Origin: Nitrososphaerota archaeon
GTDB lineage: Archaea > Thermoproteota > Nitrososphaeria > Nitrososphaerales > Nitrosopumilaceae
DNA: 38,011 bases
Direction: 5' to 3'
Assembly (NCBI GenBank): GCA_028867275.1
Contig: JAGWGU010000012.1
Span: 1 to 38,011 of the forward strand
This document shows positions 1 through 7,492 of this stretch, in pieces. The notes below the pieces were generated by a model. It did no database searches. It saw only the letters and a list, made by a program, of their open reading frames with translations, and was not told the origin of the DNA. The translations under genes and the position numbers were made by a program. Position 1 is the stretch's first letter. Each line of letters starts with the position of its first letter.

Positions 1-305
1 ACGCCGGTTCACTATTTGATAGTGGACTCATCAAGAAAGGTGCAGATTTCAAATTCACTTTTGCAAATGCAGGCACATATGATTACTTTTGTACTGTCCA
101 TCCATGGATGACAGGTCAAGTAATTGTAGGAGCAGCTAGCACCACACCAAGTACTACAACAACTCCAACAACAAATACCACATCTACAACACCAGGCAAT
201 GCAGCTGTACCAGAATTTGGTCCAGTAGCATCAATAGTTCTGGCAATTGCTGTGATGAGCATGGTAGTGTTTGTTGCAAAGACTAGAGGAATTCCAAGAC
301 TCTAA
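1..305 (+). CDS. Cupredoxin with PEFG-CTERM tail (3' part only)
   Basis: This is the C-terminal end of a secreted blue-copper (plastocyanin/azurin-like) protein; the reading frame enters at base 3 and the N-terminus lies outside the window. The visible FCTVHPWM segment supplies the closely spaced Cys, His and Met of a type 1 copper site. A Thr/Ser/Pro-rich linker of about 30 residues follows, then PEFGP, a hydrophobic helix and a short basic end (KTRGIPRL). That tripartite tail is the PEFG-CTERM signal known in Thaumarchaeota and thought to be handled by an archaeosortase. Small copper proteins are numerous in ammonia-oxidising archaea, where they are proposed to replace haem electron carriers. 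The copper fold is well supported. Its electron-transfer partner cannot be told from the sequence. Confidence 0.88.
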   Translation, partial: AGSLFDSGLIKKGADFKFTFANAGTYDYFCTVHPWMTGQVIVGAASTTPSTTTTPTTNTTSTTPGNAAVPEFGPVASIVLAIAVMSMVVFVAKTRGIPRL

Positions 306-335
306 AATTAACTTCCTTTTTATTATTTTATTTTT

Positions 336-1454
336 CTAAGAACCTGGTTGAGGCTTGACTGTAGATAATGATATGGCATGATCATCAATCAAAACCCCTA
401 CTCCTACTGAAACATCTTTTATCCTGATTACAATTTTTGCCAAGTCATCATCAGAAAGTGTATATTGTTTTGCAAGTGCATCTTTTACTTTCTTTTCCGT
501 ATCCGATATCTGATTTAGGCCTGATGGGATGGAAATATCGAGAGTCTTTCGCATCATGTTAGCTGGAATCTTTCCACTTTCATCTTGTATTATATAAAAT
601 GAAATCTTATCTACGATCACCTCATGAGGAAGAGTATCCAAAGCATTTGCAGTGTAAAATGCTTGGACATCTAACACGTTGATGTCACTTGAAGAACTTG
701 TCATGGCCATTTCCCCATTAAATGTTGAATCTAATGGAACATTGATGATGGTAAACCCCTCTATGAAATTTTCATTGTTATTTCCAAGCGCAGTCCTAAT
801 GTCTTGGCAAGTTATACTCTTTGATGTTTCAGAATCCATCTTGAGCAAAATAGCATTTGAACTGGGGCCGTTGTTGAGCACAGAATTCCAAAGAACTTGT
901 GTCTGGAATCTTTGTTTGTTAAATAAACTAATGTCTGTATCGTAATGGCCTGGTCTTAGTGGTCCTTCCCCAGCATATATAGAACCACATTCAAACTTGG
1001 TCGTATAAGTAACACTTCTTGAAGTAGAAGATACAATTGTATTATTGGCAGGTAGATCAGTAAAAGTAGCAACACCAGATGAGTTATTCACCTGAATTGT
1101 TTTTTGAATCTGGTCAACACTATATCCTGATGTGATTCTTGTTTGAATTATGCTATAATTTCCATTTTTTATTCCTGACAAAGTAACTACACCGTCTTTT
1201 TCTTTATCAGTGTCATCAGCAGAATTGTCTATAATTGTATAATTTCCTGTACCCGTAAATGGATTTGGCGAGATTACAAATTGGCCTCCACCAACTAATT
1301 TGTTATCACTTGAGAGTGCGATTATCGTTAGCGATGAACTCTGTGCAAATGCTGTATCTCTTGAATGATACATTCCTGAACTTAATACTAGGTACAAAAT
1401 CAATACTGCAAAGGATATTCCAAAAACGGATGAAATTTTGGACCATCTTTTCAT
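336..1454 (-). CDS. Secreted protein with SpaA-like beta domain, function unknown
   Basis: This is a 372-residue exported protein of unknown function. Residues about 11-30 form a hydrophobic signal or anchor segment after a basic start (MKRWSK). Residues about 40-130 alternate beta-strands and contain NGNYSI and SGYSVD, which resembles the prealbumin/SpaA (Cna-B) fold of surface proteins. The middle holds a conserved-looking block (FECGSIYAGEG, LRPGHYDTDIS) with two cysteines about 64 residues apart that may form a disulfide. No catalytic motif is visible. It is convergent with the upstream cupredoxin and divergent from the next secreted protein, so it probably has its own promoter. An extracellular role is inferred only from the signal segment. 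Confidence 0.8.
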   Translation of the reverse strand: MKRWSKISSVFGISFAVLILYLVLSSGMYHSRDTAFAQSSSLTIIALSSDNKLVGGGQFVISPNPFTGTGNYTIIDNSADDTDKEKDGVVTLSGIKNGNYSIIQTRITSGYSVDQIQKTIQVNNSSGVATFTDLPANNTIVSSTSRSVTYTTKFECGSIYAGEGPLRPGHYDTDISLFNKQRFQTQVLWNSVLNNGPSSNAILLKMDSETSKSITCQDIRTALGNNNENFIEGFTIINVPLDSTFNGEMAMTSSSSDINVLDVQAFYTANALDTLPHEVIVDKISFYIIQDESGKIPANMMRKTLDISIPSGLNQISDTEKKVKDALAKQYTLSDDDLAKIVIRIKDVSVGVGVLIDDHAISLSTVKPQPGS

Positions 1455-1544
1455 TTCATAGTTTTACCTTGTCTTGTTAATAATTTTATGTTATCTATAT
1501 TGATGCCCAAGAATTAAATAGGTTGTCATGCCTTTTTTTAATTA

Positions 1545-3248
1545 ATGCAACTTTATGTCAAGAGCATATTATCACTAGTTCTTGGCTTGATAGTTTTATC
1601 ATCCTCTGTTCCATTCATTCCTCAAAAAGCATATGGTGATGGTTTTACCCAAGAAAATGTTCAGGCGAACATTGGAAACAGAGTAATTACACTTTTCATT
1701 AAAGTCAGTCCTCCAATTATAACATCTGATAATTCTGGAGACAAGTATATACAATTTAGATTCTTTGATGCAAATACCAATACTACAATAAACAACGTTT
1801 CATTTTTCATAAATGCAACAAAAGGTGATAAAATTTTGATGCATGATTTGTTTTACACTCACTCTGGATATCTCACAATAAAGTTACAGCCGGGTGGTAC
1901 TGTAGGACAATGGACAGTATATGGTGATCATGATCCAGTGCTGGGTGGATGGATGTCACAAACTGATGAGATAACCGTTTTAGGACCAATACTTACAGAA
2001 GGAGGTCTCTATCATTTTCACATGGAAATTTTAGCTCTTGATTATGCTAATACGCTAGTTGACCAATCGAATCCTCCAAAATTTGATTCTTATCTAAGTG
2101 TTGGAGATGTCTCTACACAAAATATTACCTACCAAAATAACTCATACAATACTACGCTAATTTCATACTATGACAAGACGTCTGATTTTAATTTTGATGA
2201 ATCAAAAAAACAATTTTCTTGGAAGATGCCATTTAATTGGGATGTGAATAGATTCCAAGATCGACCAATATTCATACATGAGGAACTAAGAGTTCCAAAG
2301 TCCCTCACGGCGTTCTCTGATACACCAACATATGCTGCAAGTGCTGAAGGATATGGCCTCACTGGAAGAAGAATAATTGTTGATCCCTACACAATTGGAG
2401 ATTACATGATTGTACACTTGTTCCTTAACAAACCTGACTTGGTAAACATGGCAAAGACTGTTCCAAGTGGAACTGATAATATTGAATTTAAGGTAGCACC
2501 TGAAAAACCAAACGTACAATCGTCCGCTTCCTTGTTGACAGACTTTGGAGGCTGGCACATAAAACTTGGCTGGAATCCAACAAATCTATCCGCAAATTCA
2601 CAAAATAATCTGAATATCAGCTTCTATGATTCATTTACAGAACAACAAGTATCTGGTGATGTGAATTATGATATTCAAATACTTGATAAAGATCAAGGTG
2701 TAATGTGGTCAAAGAATGATGCTGTTGCACAGAATGGGGCAGGCACTCAAACAGTAACCTTGCCTAGTAATGGTATCTATAGTATTGTTATTAAGGTAAA
2801 ATCAATCACTACTAATGGCATTCCTGATACCACAAGAATTGGTATGGGTAGAGGAAATATTGTGATACCTTCTACCGTAACAGAAAATGATTCGCTGACA
2901 CAATCAACTGATCAATCTTCTCAAACACAAACTCCAACACAAGCACAAAATCAAACACAAACTCAAACTGGACAAGGAATTGTAATTCCACAATGGGTGA
3001 GAAACAATGCTAAATGGTGGTCACAAAGTTCTATCGATGACAAGACTTTTGCATCAGGAATCCAGTATCTCATAAAGCAAGGAATAATCCAACTTCCACC
3101 AACAGCATCTGGCCAACCAAGTACTGGTGTCACCATACCATCATGGGTCAAAACTAATGCTGGATTCTGGGCTGACGGTCAAATTGATGACAAGACTTTT
3201 GCATCAGGAATTCAATACATGATCAAAGTTGGAATAATTACAGTCTAA
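1545..3248 (+). CDS. Large secreted protein with two C-terminal W-repeat modules
   Basis: This 567-residue exported protein is of unknown function. A signal peptide occupies about residues 1-31 (ending near QKAYGDG). The body is beta-rich with many Asn-X-Ser/Thr sequons and looks like Ig-type domains. A Gln/Thr-rich linker (about 455-478) leads to two copies of a roughly 37-residue module at about 481-517 and 531-567, each starting IP-x-W-V and containing DDKTFASGIQY. The copies are exactly 150 nt apart and share 26 identical bases (3036-3061 and 3186-3211), so the duplication is recent or conserved. The same module occurs twice at the end of the secreted HExxH protein at 13855. I do not recognise an enzyme domain; an envelope or binding role is inferred. 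Confidence 0.85.
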   Translation: MQLYVKSILSLVLGLIVLSSSVPFIPQKAYGDGFTQENVQANIGNRVITLFIKVSPPIITSDNSGDKYIQFRFFDANTNTTINNVSFFINATKGDKILMHDLFYTHSGYLTIKLQPGGTVGQWTVYGDHDPVLGGWMSQTDEITVLGPILTEGGLYHFHMEILALDYANTLVDQSNPPKFDSYLSVGDVSTQNITYQNNSYNTTLISYYDKTSDFNFDESKKQFSWKMPFNWDVNRFQDRPIFIHEELRVPKSLTAFSDTPTYAASAEGYGLTGRRIIVDPYTIGDYMIVHLFLNKPDLVNMAKTVPSGTDNIEFKVAPEKPNVQSSASLLTDFGGWHIKLGWNPTNLSANSQNNLNISFYDSFTEQQVSGDVNYDIQILDKDQGVMWSKNDAVAQNGAGTQTVTLPSNGIYSIVIKVKSITTNGIPDTTRIGMGRGNIVIPSTVTENDSLTQSTDQSSQTQTPTQAQNQTQTQTGQGIVIPQWVRNNAKWWSQSSIDDKTFASGIQYLIKQGIIQLPPTASGQPSTGVTIPSWVKTNAGFWADGQIDDKTFASGIQYMIKVGIITV

Positions 3249-3294
3249 TTCACAAAATGCTATTATAGAAATTACAGAATAAATCTATTATCGC

Positions 3295-4041
3295 ATGCTA
3301 CCTCTCAGAGATGAAAATCCAAAACCTGTAGGATACCGACCTTATGTTACATATTCTCTAATTGCAATTAACATTCTTGTATTCTTTTGGGAAATAGCTG
3401 TAACCCATCAAGTGTGGGAGTTTACAAACCAACGAGCAGAAAACATGTTGTTGAGTTATGGTACAATTCCAAATAATGTTGTAAATGGGTTAGCAAATCA
3501 CAACTATGGTGTATTTACTTCTATTTTCAGTTCCATGTTTCTTCATGCAGGTGTAATGCACATTGGAGGCAACATGTTATTCTTCTGGATATTTGGGGAC
3601 AATATTGAATACAAATTTGGAAGAGGCAAATTTTTAGCATTTTATCTTTTTTGTGGTGTTGCAGCTGATTTCTTCCATATCTTATCAAATCCTTCTAGCC
3701 CACTACCTGCATTAGGAGCCTCTGGTGCAATCTCTGGAGTACTTGGTGCTTATCTCATCTTATTCCCAAACGCCAAGGTAGTCACACTAATGTTTCTTGG
3801 ATTTTTTATCCGACTCATTAGAATTTCAGCCAAGTGGTGGCTACTAATTTGGTTCCTTTTACAAAATGTCTTGCCTGCATTTATCGGATCAAGTGGTTCT
3901 GGTGTTGCCTTTTTTGCACACATTGGAGGATTTCTAGTTGGATTGTTTACTGGATATGTTTACAAAAAGACTCACAGCTCAGAGTTTACCTATGGTACAA
4001 GGTATGGATGGAAAGGCAGCGGTACCAAGTGGGGAACTTGA
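3295..4041 (+). CDS. Rhomboid family intramembrane serine protease
   Basis: This 248-residue polytopic membrane protein carries the rhomboid signature. It has HIGGN in the second helix region, the nucleophile motif GASGAISG (Ser143) and the His partner in FFAHIGGF (His209). Several hydrophobic helices cover most of the chain, starting at about residue 20. Rhomboids cut transmembrane segments of other proteins within the bilayer. The N-terminal stretch (LPLRDENP) is typical of the bacterial/archaeal soluble start. It follows the secreted-protein gene on the same strand after 46 nt. Its position beside envelope genes, one with a tail-anchored sorting signal, is suggestive but proves no substrate. 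Family assignment is firm. Confidence 0.95.
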   Translation: MLPLRDENPKPVGYRPYVTYSLIAINILVFFWEIAVTHQVWEFTNQRAENMLLSYGTIPNNVVNGLANHNYGVFTSIFSSMFLHAGVMHIGGNMLFFWIFGDNIEYKFGRGKFLAFYLFCGVAADFFHILSNPSSPLPALGASGAISGVLGAYLILFPNAKVVTLMFLGFFIRLIRISAKWWLLIWFLLQNVLPAFIGSSGSGVAFFAHIGGFLVGLFTGYVYKKTHSSEFTYGTRYGWKGSGTKWGT

Positions 4042-4132
4042 ACCTACAAAATAACTAGATGTATCTGTAATAAAAAACTCCACAAGTTTGATGATTACCA
4101 AAGAATAAATCTTGTATGTTCATTGATGAGAT

Positions 4133-4309
4133 ATGCCTCTCATAACAGTCTCAATGTATCCAGGCAGAACTGAAAAGCAGAAAGAGGAATATGCAAAAGC
4201 TATTACAAAATCGGCAGTTGAGATTCTCAAGACGAAAGAAAGCCATGTAATCGTGGTTTTCGAAGAGAATCCAAAAGAAAATTGGTACATGGCAGGAAAT
4301 CCTCTCTAA
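4133..4309 (+). CDS. 4-oxalocrotonate tautomerase family protein (58 aa)
   Basis: This very small gene encodes MPLITVSMYPGRTEKQKEEY and 38 further residues. After Met removal it has the N-terminal Pro (Pro1) that is the catalytic base of the tautomerase superfamily. Pattern and length match the 4-oxalocrotonate tautomerase group (about 60 residues, working as hexamers): a beta-strand, the PGRTxEQK helix, a second strand (VIVVFEENP) and the ENWYMAG end. The substrate in an autotrophic archaeon is unknown. A TATA-like GAATAAATC lies about 26 nt upstream of the ATG, consistent with a leaderless transcript. It lies alone between the rhomboid and amidase genes. Confidence 0.88.
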   Translation: MPLITVSMYPGRTEKQKEEYAKAITKSAVEILKTKESHVIVVFEENPKENWYMAGNPL

Positions 4310-4343
4310 ACACATTTTTATTTTATAATAATTCAAAAAACTT

Positions 4344-5153
4344 GTGACAAAGATTGCTGTAGTCCAGATGCGAGCTGAAACAGACAAGAAAAATAATCTA
4401 AGAAAAATTCTTCGATATATATCCCAAGCAGCACATAGAGGTGCAGAACTCTGTACTTTTCCAGAATTTATGATGTGTTACACGCCATCATCTCAATCTG
4501 CTGCAGATCTTGCAAACATTGCAGAAAAAATAAATGGAGATTTTGTCTCATTAATATCTGAAGAAGCAAAAAAAAATTCAATACAAGTTATTGGCACCCT
4601 ATATGAAAAAAGCCCAAAACCAAATAGAGTATATGATACATCTTTTCTCATAGGAAAAAATGGTAAAGTCATCACAACATACAGAAAAATTCATCTCTAT
4701 GATGCACTTGGCTTCAAGGAATCTGCAAAACTCTATCCTGGTTCATCAATCACCAAACCTGTAAAAACTAGTGCAGGAAAAATGGGAATGATGATCTGTT
4801 ATGATCTTAGATTTCCTGAGATGTCTAGAATATTAGCCTCATCAGGTTCTGAAATTCTTGTAGTACCATCTGCATGGGTGCAAGGAAAAATGAAAGAAGA
4901 ACACTGGATCACCATAAACAAAACTAGAGCTATAGAGAATGGCTGTTATGTAGTATCTCCAGATCAAGTGGGGAACATTTACTGCGGAAGAAGTCTAGTA
5001 GTTGATCCTTATGGGAAAATACTTCTTGATATGAAGAAAAAAGAAGGAATTGGAATTATTGACATTTCTCTTGATGAAGTCAAGCAAGTAAGACAAAAAC
5101 TTCCACTTTTACAAAATAGACGTACTGACATTTACACTAATCTTAAGATCTAG
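4344..5153 (+). CDS. Carbon-nitrogen hydrolase (Nit1/Nit2-like amidase)
   Basis: This 269-residue nitrilase-superfamily amidase has the complete Glu-Lys-Cys triad: Glu41 in TFPEF, Lys115 in YRKIHLYD and Cys152 in MICYDLRFPE. RFPEM after the cysteine and the overall length fit the Nit branch, whose known members repair deaminated glutathione or hydrolyse omega-amides; the exact substrate here is unknown. The start is GTG. Starting later, at the internal ATG, would remove the first strand (KIAVVQM) of the fold, and an AT-rich TATA-like stretch about 25 nt upstream fits a leaderless GTG start. The last 11 nt overlap the convergent zinc-finger gene. Confidence 0.92.
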   Translation: MTKIAVVQMRAETDKKNNLRKILRYISQAAHRGAELCTFPEFMMCYTPSSQSAADLANIAEKINGDFVSLISEEAKKNSIQVIGTLYEKSPKPNRVYDTSFLIGKNGKVITTYRKIHLYDALGFKESAKLYPGSSITKPVKTSAGKMGMMICYDLRFPEMSRILASSGSEILVVPSAWVQGKMKEEHWITINKTRAIENGCYVVSPDQVGNIYCGRSLVVDPYGKILLDMKKKEGIGIIDISLDEVKQVRQKLPLLQNRRTDIYTNLKI

Positions 5154-5595
5154 TCCTGCTTGCACATCGTATGTTAGAGCATTGTCGTGCCCACTTTTGT
5201 TTTCTGGAATATCTTTGTAAAATAATTGGCCAAAAACAAATCTTGCAAGAAATCTTTGTCGCACAAATCATGCCCCTTTGCACTAGTGGGGATGATGCCC
5301 TGCAACCATTGTAATAATTTGAACATCCTATGAATCGCTTTTTTGTTTGACGAGATCTTATTATGAGAAGTTTTCCTATGCGACAATCAGGACATTCAAC
5401 AAGACCATTAACAGGTGTATTTGTCCCTAGAATTACATATTTTCTCTTCTTCTCTGACCATGAAAGATATCCATTCTTGTCATAGTATTGTCTTATCTCA
5501 CTCTGAATCTTACCAATCTTTTTCTTTGTTATTTTGACAGAATTTCTTGAATCCAGTCGTTTTTTGGCAACAGCTAGAGTAATCTGGTCTTTCAA
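5143..5595 (-). CDS. Standalone topoisomerase-type zinc-finger protein
   Basis: This 150-residue basic protein contains a C4 zinc finger of the topoisomerase I C-terminal type (ECPDC, then RFIGCSNYYNGC at about residues 65-98). A second Cys cluster (CKIC about 116-119 and CSNIRC near the end) looks like another zinc ribbon. No topoisomerase catalytic domain is present. The N-terminal 50 residues are lysine-rich and helical, which suggests nucleic-acid binding. It starts at TTG: a stop codon lies four codons upstream in frame with no ATG between. It overlaps the 3' end of the amidase gene by 11 nt and is divergent from the thiolase gene. A function in DNA or RNA binding is inferred from the finger type only. 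Confidence 0.75.
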   Translation of the reverse strand: MKDQITLAVAKKRLDSRNSVKITKKKIGKIQSEIRQYYDKNGYLSWSEKKRKYVILGTNTPVNGLVECPDCRIGKLLIIRSRQTKKRFIGCSNYYNGCRASSPLVQRGMICATKISCKICFWPIILQRYSRKQKWARQCSNIRCASRTRS

Positions 5596-5641
5596 TGATA
5601 TATCATGCTACTTATCGAACTAAAGAAACTACTGAAGAATT

Positions 5642-5648
5642 TTTATAT
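5642..5648 (+). promoter_or_regulatory. TATA box of the thiolase gene
   Basis: TTTATAT is centred 25 nt upstream of the GTG at 5670. In archaea this spacing places the transcription start at the start codon, so the mRNA would be leaderless. It supports the GTG start of the thiolase. Confidence 0.5.
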
Positions 5649-5669
5649 GGAATCTAGTCAGCGAGATTT

Positions 5670-6824
5670 GTGGAAAAAGTCTGTCTTATTGGAGCTGGCA
5701 GTACAAAATATGGTAAATTAGAAGATGGTATTACTGATATCGCACTCCAGGCATCAGTTGATGCCATAGAAAGTGCAGGAATAGGACCAAAGGAGATCCA
5801 AGCAGGATACATTTCCAACGTGTTTGGCATCGCAGACAAACAAGTTCACTTGGGTCCTGTCATAATGAGTAATCTCGGTATTCCAGAAGTTCCTTCACTC
5901 TCAATTGAATCTGCATGTGGAAGCGGTTCGGTTTCATTCAGAGAAGCATATGCAAATGTTGCCGCAGGATTTTATGATGTTGTCTTGGCAACCGGTGTAG
6001 AAAAAGTCACTCATACCGGTACTGAATGGACTACAACATATTTCTCATATTGTTCTGATTTCTTTTATGAGGGAGGAGCAGGAGCTTCATTTCCTGGATT
6101 ATTTGCATCTATGGCAAGAGCATATCTTGCTGAATTCAAAGCAACAGAAGAAGATCTTGCAATGGTTGCAGTAAAGAATCATGATAATGGATTTCTTAAT
6201 CCAAAAGCACATCTAAGAAAAAAGATTACAGTAGATGATGTGATGAAGTCAGCAGTAGTTGCAAGTCCTCTAAAGTTGTATGACTGTTGTCCATTTTCAG
6301 ATGGAGCAAGTGCTGTTATATTATGTAGTGAAAAATTTGCAAAGGCACATACCAAAAATTATGTTGAAGTAATTGGATCAGGAAGGGGTGGATCACCTGC
6401 AGCACTGCAAGGAAGAGACCATATAACTACTATACCAAGCACAAGAATTGCTGCACAAGCTGCATATAAGATGGCAGGTATATCTCCAAAGGATGTTGAT
6501 TTTGCAGAAGTTCATGACTGTTTTACAATTGCAGAGCTAGTTGACACTGAGGACTTGGGATTTTTCGAAAAAGGAAAAGCTGTTGAAGCTGTTCGAGAAG
6601 GGAGAACCAAACTTAATGGTGATATTTCTATCAACCCATCAGGAGGACTCAAGTCAAAGGGTCATCCAATAGGTGCAACTGGAATAGGTCAAGTTGCAGA
6701 AGTTTTTGATCAATTAACTGGAAAGGCAGGAGAAAGAACAGTCAAAGATGCCAAAATTGGATTAACACATAACTTTGGTGCAACAGGCGCCAGCTGTGCC
6801 GTACATATATTCAAAAGTGTATAA
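5670..6824 (+). CDS. Archaeal thiolase (acetyl-CoA C-acetyltransferase)
   Basis: This 384-residue thiolase of the archaeal/SCP-x branch has the acyl-accepting Cys83 in SACGSGS, His282 in EVHDCF, and the C-terminal GHPIGATG loop (His332). The expected reaction is condensation or cleavage of acetoacetyl-CoA. In ammonia-oxidising archaea that serves the mevalonate route and the last step of the 3-hydroxypropionate/4-hydroxybutyrate cycle; this gene could serve either. The start is GTG, supported by a TATA box 25 nt upstream. The DUF35 gene follows after 2 nt, matching the known archaeal thiolase-DUF35 pairing in which the DUF35 protein bridges thiolase and HMG-CoA synthase. No HMG-CoA synthase gene is adjacent. 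Confidence 0.92.
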   Translation: MEKVCLIGAGSTKYGKLEDGITDIALQASVDAIESAGIGPKEIQAGYISNVFGIADKQVHLGPVIMSNLGIPEVPSLSIESACGSGSVSFREAYANVAAGFYDVVLATGVEKVTHTGTEWTTTYFSYCSDFFYEGGAGASFPGLFASMARAYLAEFKATEEDLAMVAVKNHDNGFLNPKAHLRKKITVDDVMKSAVVASPLKLYDCCPFSDGASAVILCSEKFAKAHTKNYVEVIGSGRGGSPAALQGRDHITTIPSTRIAAQAAYKMAGISPKDVDFAEVHDCFTIAELVDTEDLGFFEKGKAVEAVREGRTKLNGDISINPSGGLKSKGHPIGATGIGQVAEVFDQLTGKAGERTVKDAKIGLTHNFGATGASCAVHIFKSV

Positions 6825-6826
6825 AA

Positions 6827-7192
6827 TTGCTAACAAAAGAAGAATTCGCTAACAATGCCAAATTAGGTAAGGTTCTGACTAGAAAATGTACAAAATGTGG
6901 TCATCATCATCTTGTTACTACATATTTCTGTCAAAATTGCGGAAACAAGGGATTTGAGAATGCAATAATTGATGGCAAGGGCTACATTGTAACTTATACA
7001 ATAATAACCGTGCCTCCAGACGGATACGAAGAATACGTTCCATATGCATGGGTAGTTATGAAACTAGATGATTCTGAATTGAGAATCTCTGGTTTTATGG
7101 CAGGCATAAAATCTCCTGCAGATCTTCCTCTTGGAACAAGAGCAAGAATTACAGGTTATGATCAACGTGGTATCATAATCGAAAAGCAGTAA
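6827..7192 (+). CDS. DUF35 zinc-ribbon/OB-fold protein, thiolase partner
   Basis: This 121-residue protein has an N-terminal rubredoxin-like zinc ribbon (CTKC and CQNC, residues about 21-37) followed by an OB-fold of the DUF35 type (GYIVTYTIITVPP, then PLGTRARI). Archaeal DUF35 proteins bind thiolase and are known to hold acyl-CoA between thiolase and HMG-CoA synthase. The TTG start lies 2 nt after the thiolase stop, so the two genes are surely co-transcribed and probably translationally coupled. Length is normal for the family. A structural or channelling role is inferred from the family; no catalytic residues are visible. Confidence 0.88.
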   Translation: MLTKEEFANNAKLGKVLTRKCTKCGHHHLVTTYFCQNCGNKGFENAIIDGKGYIVTYTIITVPPDGYEEYVPYAWVVMKLDDSELRISGFMAGIKSPADLPLGTRARITGYDQRGIIIEKQ

Positions 7193-7233
7193 ACAAATTT
7201 ACGAAACTGATTAAAAAAATTCAAAAAATCTCT

Positions 7234-7241
7234 TTTATAAT
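7234..7241 (+). promoter_or_regulatory. TATA box of the small zinc-ribbon gene
   Basis: TTTATAAT is centred about 26 nt before the ATG at 7264, giving a leaderless start. It indicates that the small zinc-ribbon gene is transcribed separately from the thiolase operon. Confidence 0.5.
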
Positions 7242-7263
7242 ATTTGCAATGACATAGTTTGTA

Positions 7264-7425
7264 ATGTCAGTTGATGTTGTTTGCGGAAGATGCGGAGCGA
7301 AAATTGCAAATATGCGTATGTTAAAATCAATAAAAGACGTAATGCGTCCATATAACAGTAAATGTCCATCCTGTGGACACACACTTTCTCCATCAGAATT
7401 TAGTGTGGATGTACAGAAAAACTGA
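7264..7425 (+). CDS. Small two-knuckle zinc-ribbon protein (53 aa)
   Basis: This 53-residue protein carries two CxxC knuckles: CGRC (residues 7-10) and CPSCG (34-37), separated by a basic helix (MRMLKSIKDVMRP). This is a complete zinc-ribbon of the size seen in many small archaeal nucleic-acid or protein-binding ribbons. A TATA box about 26 nt upstream of the ATG and the intact knuckles support it as a real gene. It lies just upstream of the HTH/ATP-cone gene, and its 3' end overlaps a spurious upstream extension of that gene. Function is not recognisable. Confidence 0.72.
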   Translation: MSVDVVCGRCGAKIANMRMLKSIKDVMRPYNSKCPSCGHTLSPSEFSVDVQKN

Positions 7426-7462
7426 TCTAAAAAGCTTCCGTACGATCAAATTAGTCAAAAAT

Positions 7463-7470
7463 CTTAATTA
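7463..7470 (+). promoter_or_regulatory. TATA box of the HTH/ATP-cone gene
   Basis: CTTAATTA is centred about 27 nt upstream of the ATG at 7493. The spacing supports that ATG as a leaderless start instead of the far upstream ATG at 7373, which would overlap the small zinc-ribbon gene. Confidence 0.5.
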
Positions 7471-7492
7471 CCGATGTTCTCTAGACAATCCC

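Noticed and set aside
7373-7492. Upstream 40-codon extension of the HTH/ATP-cone protein
   Set aside because: It overlaps the small zinc-ribbon gene and shows no conserved-looking sequence. A TATA box at 7463-7470 fits the ATG at 7493.
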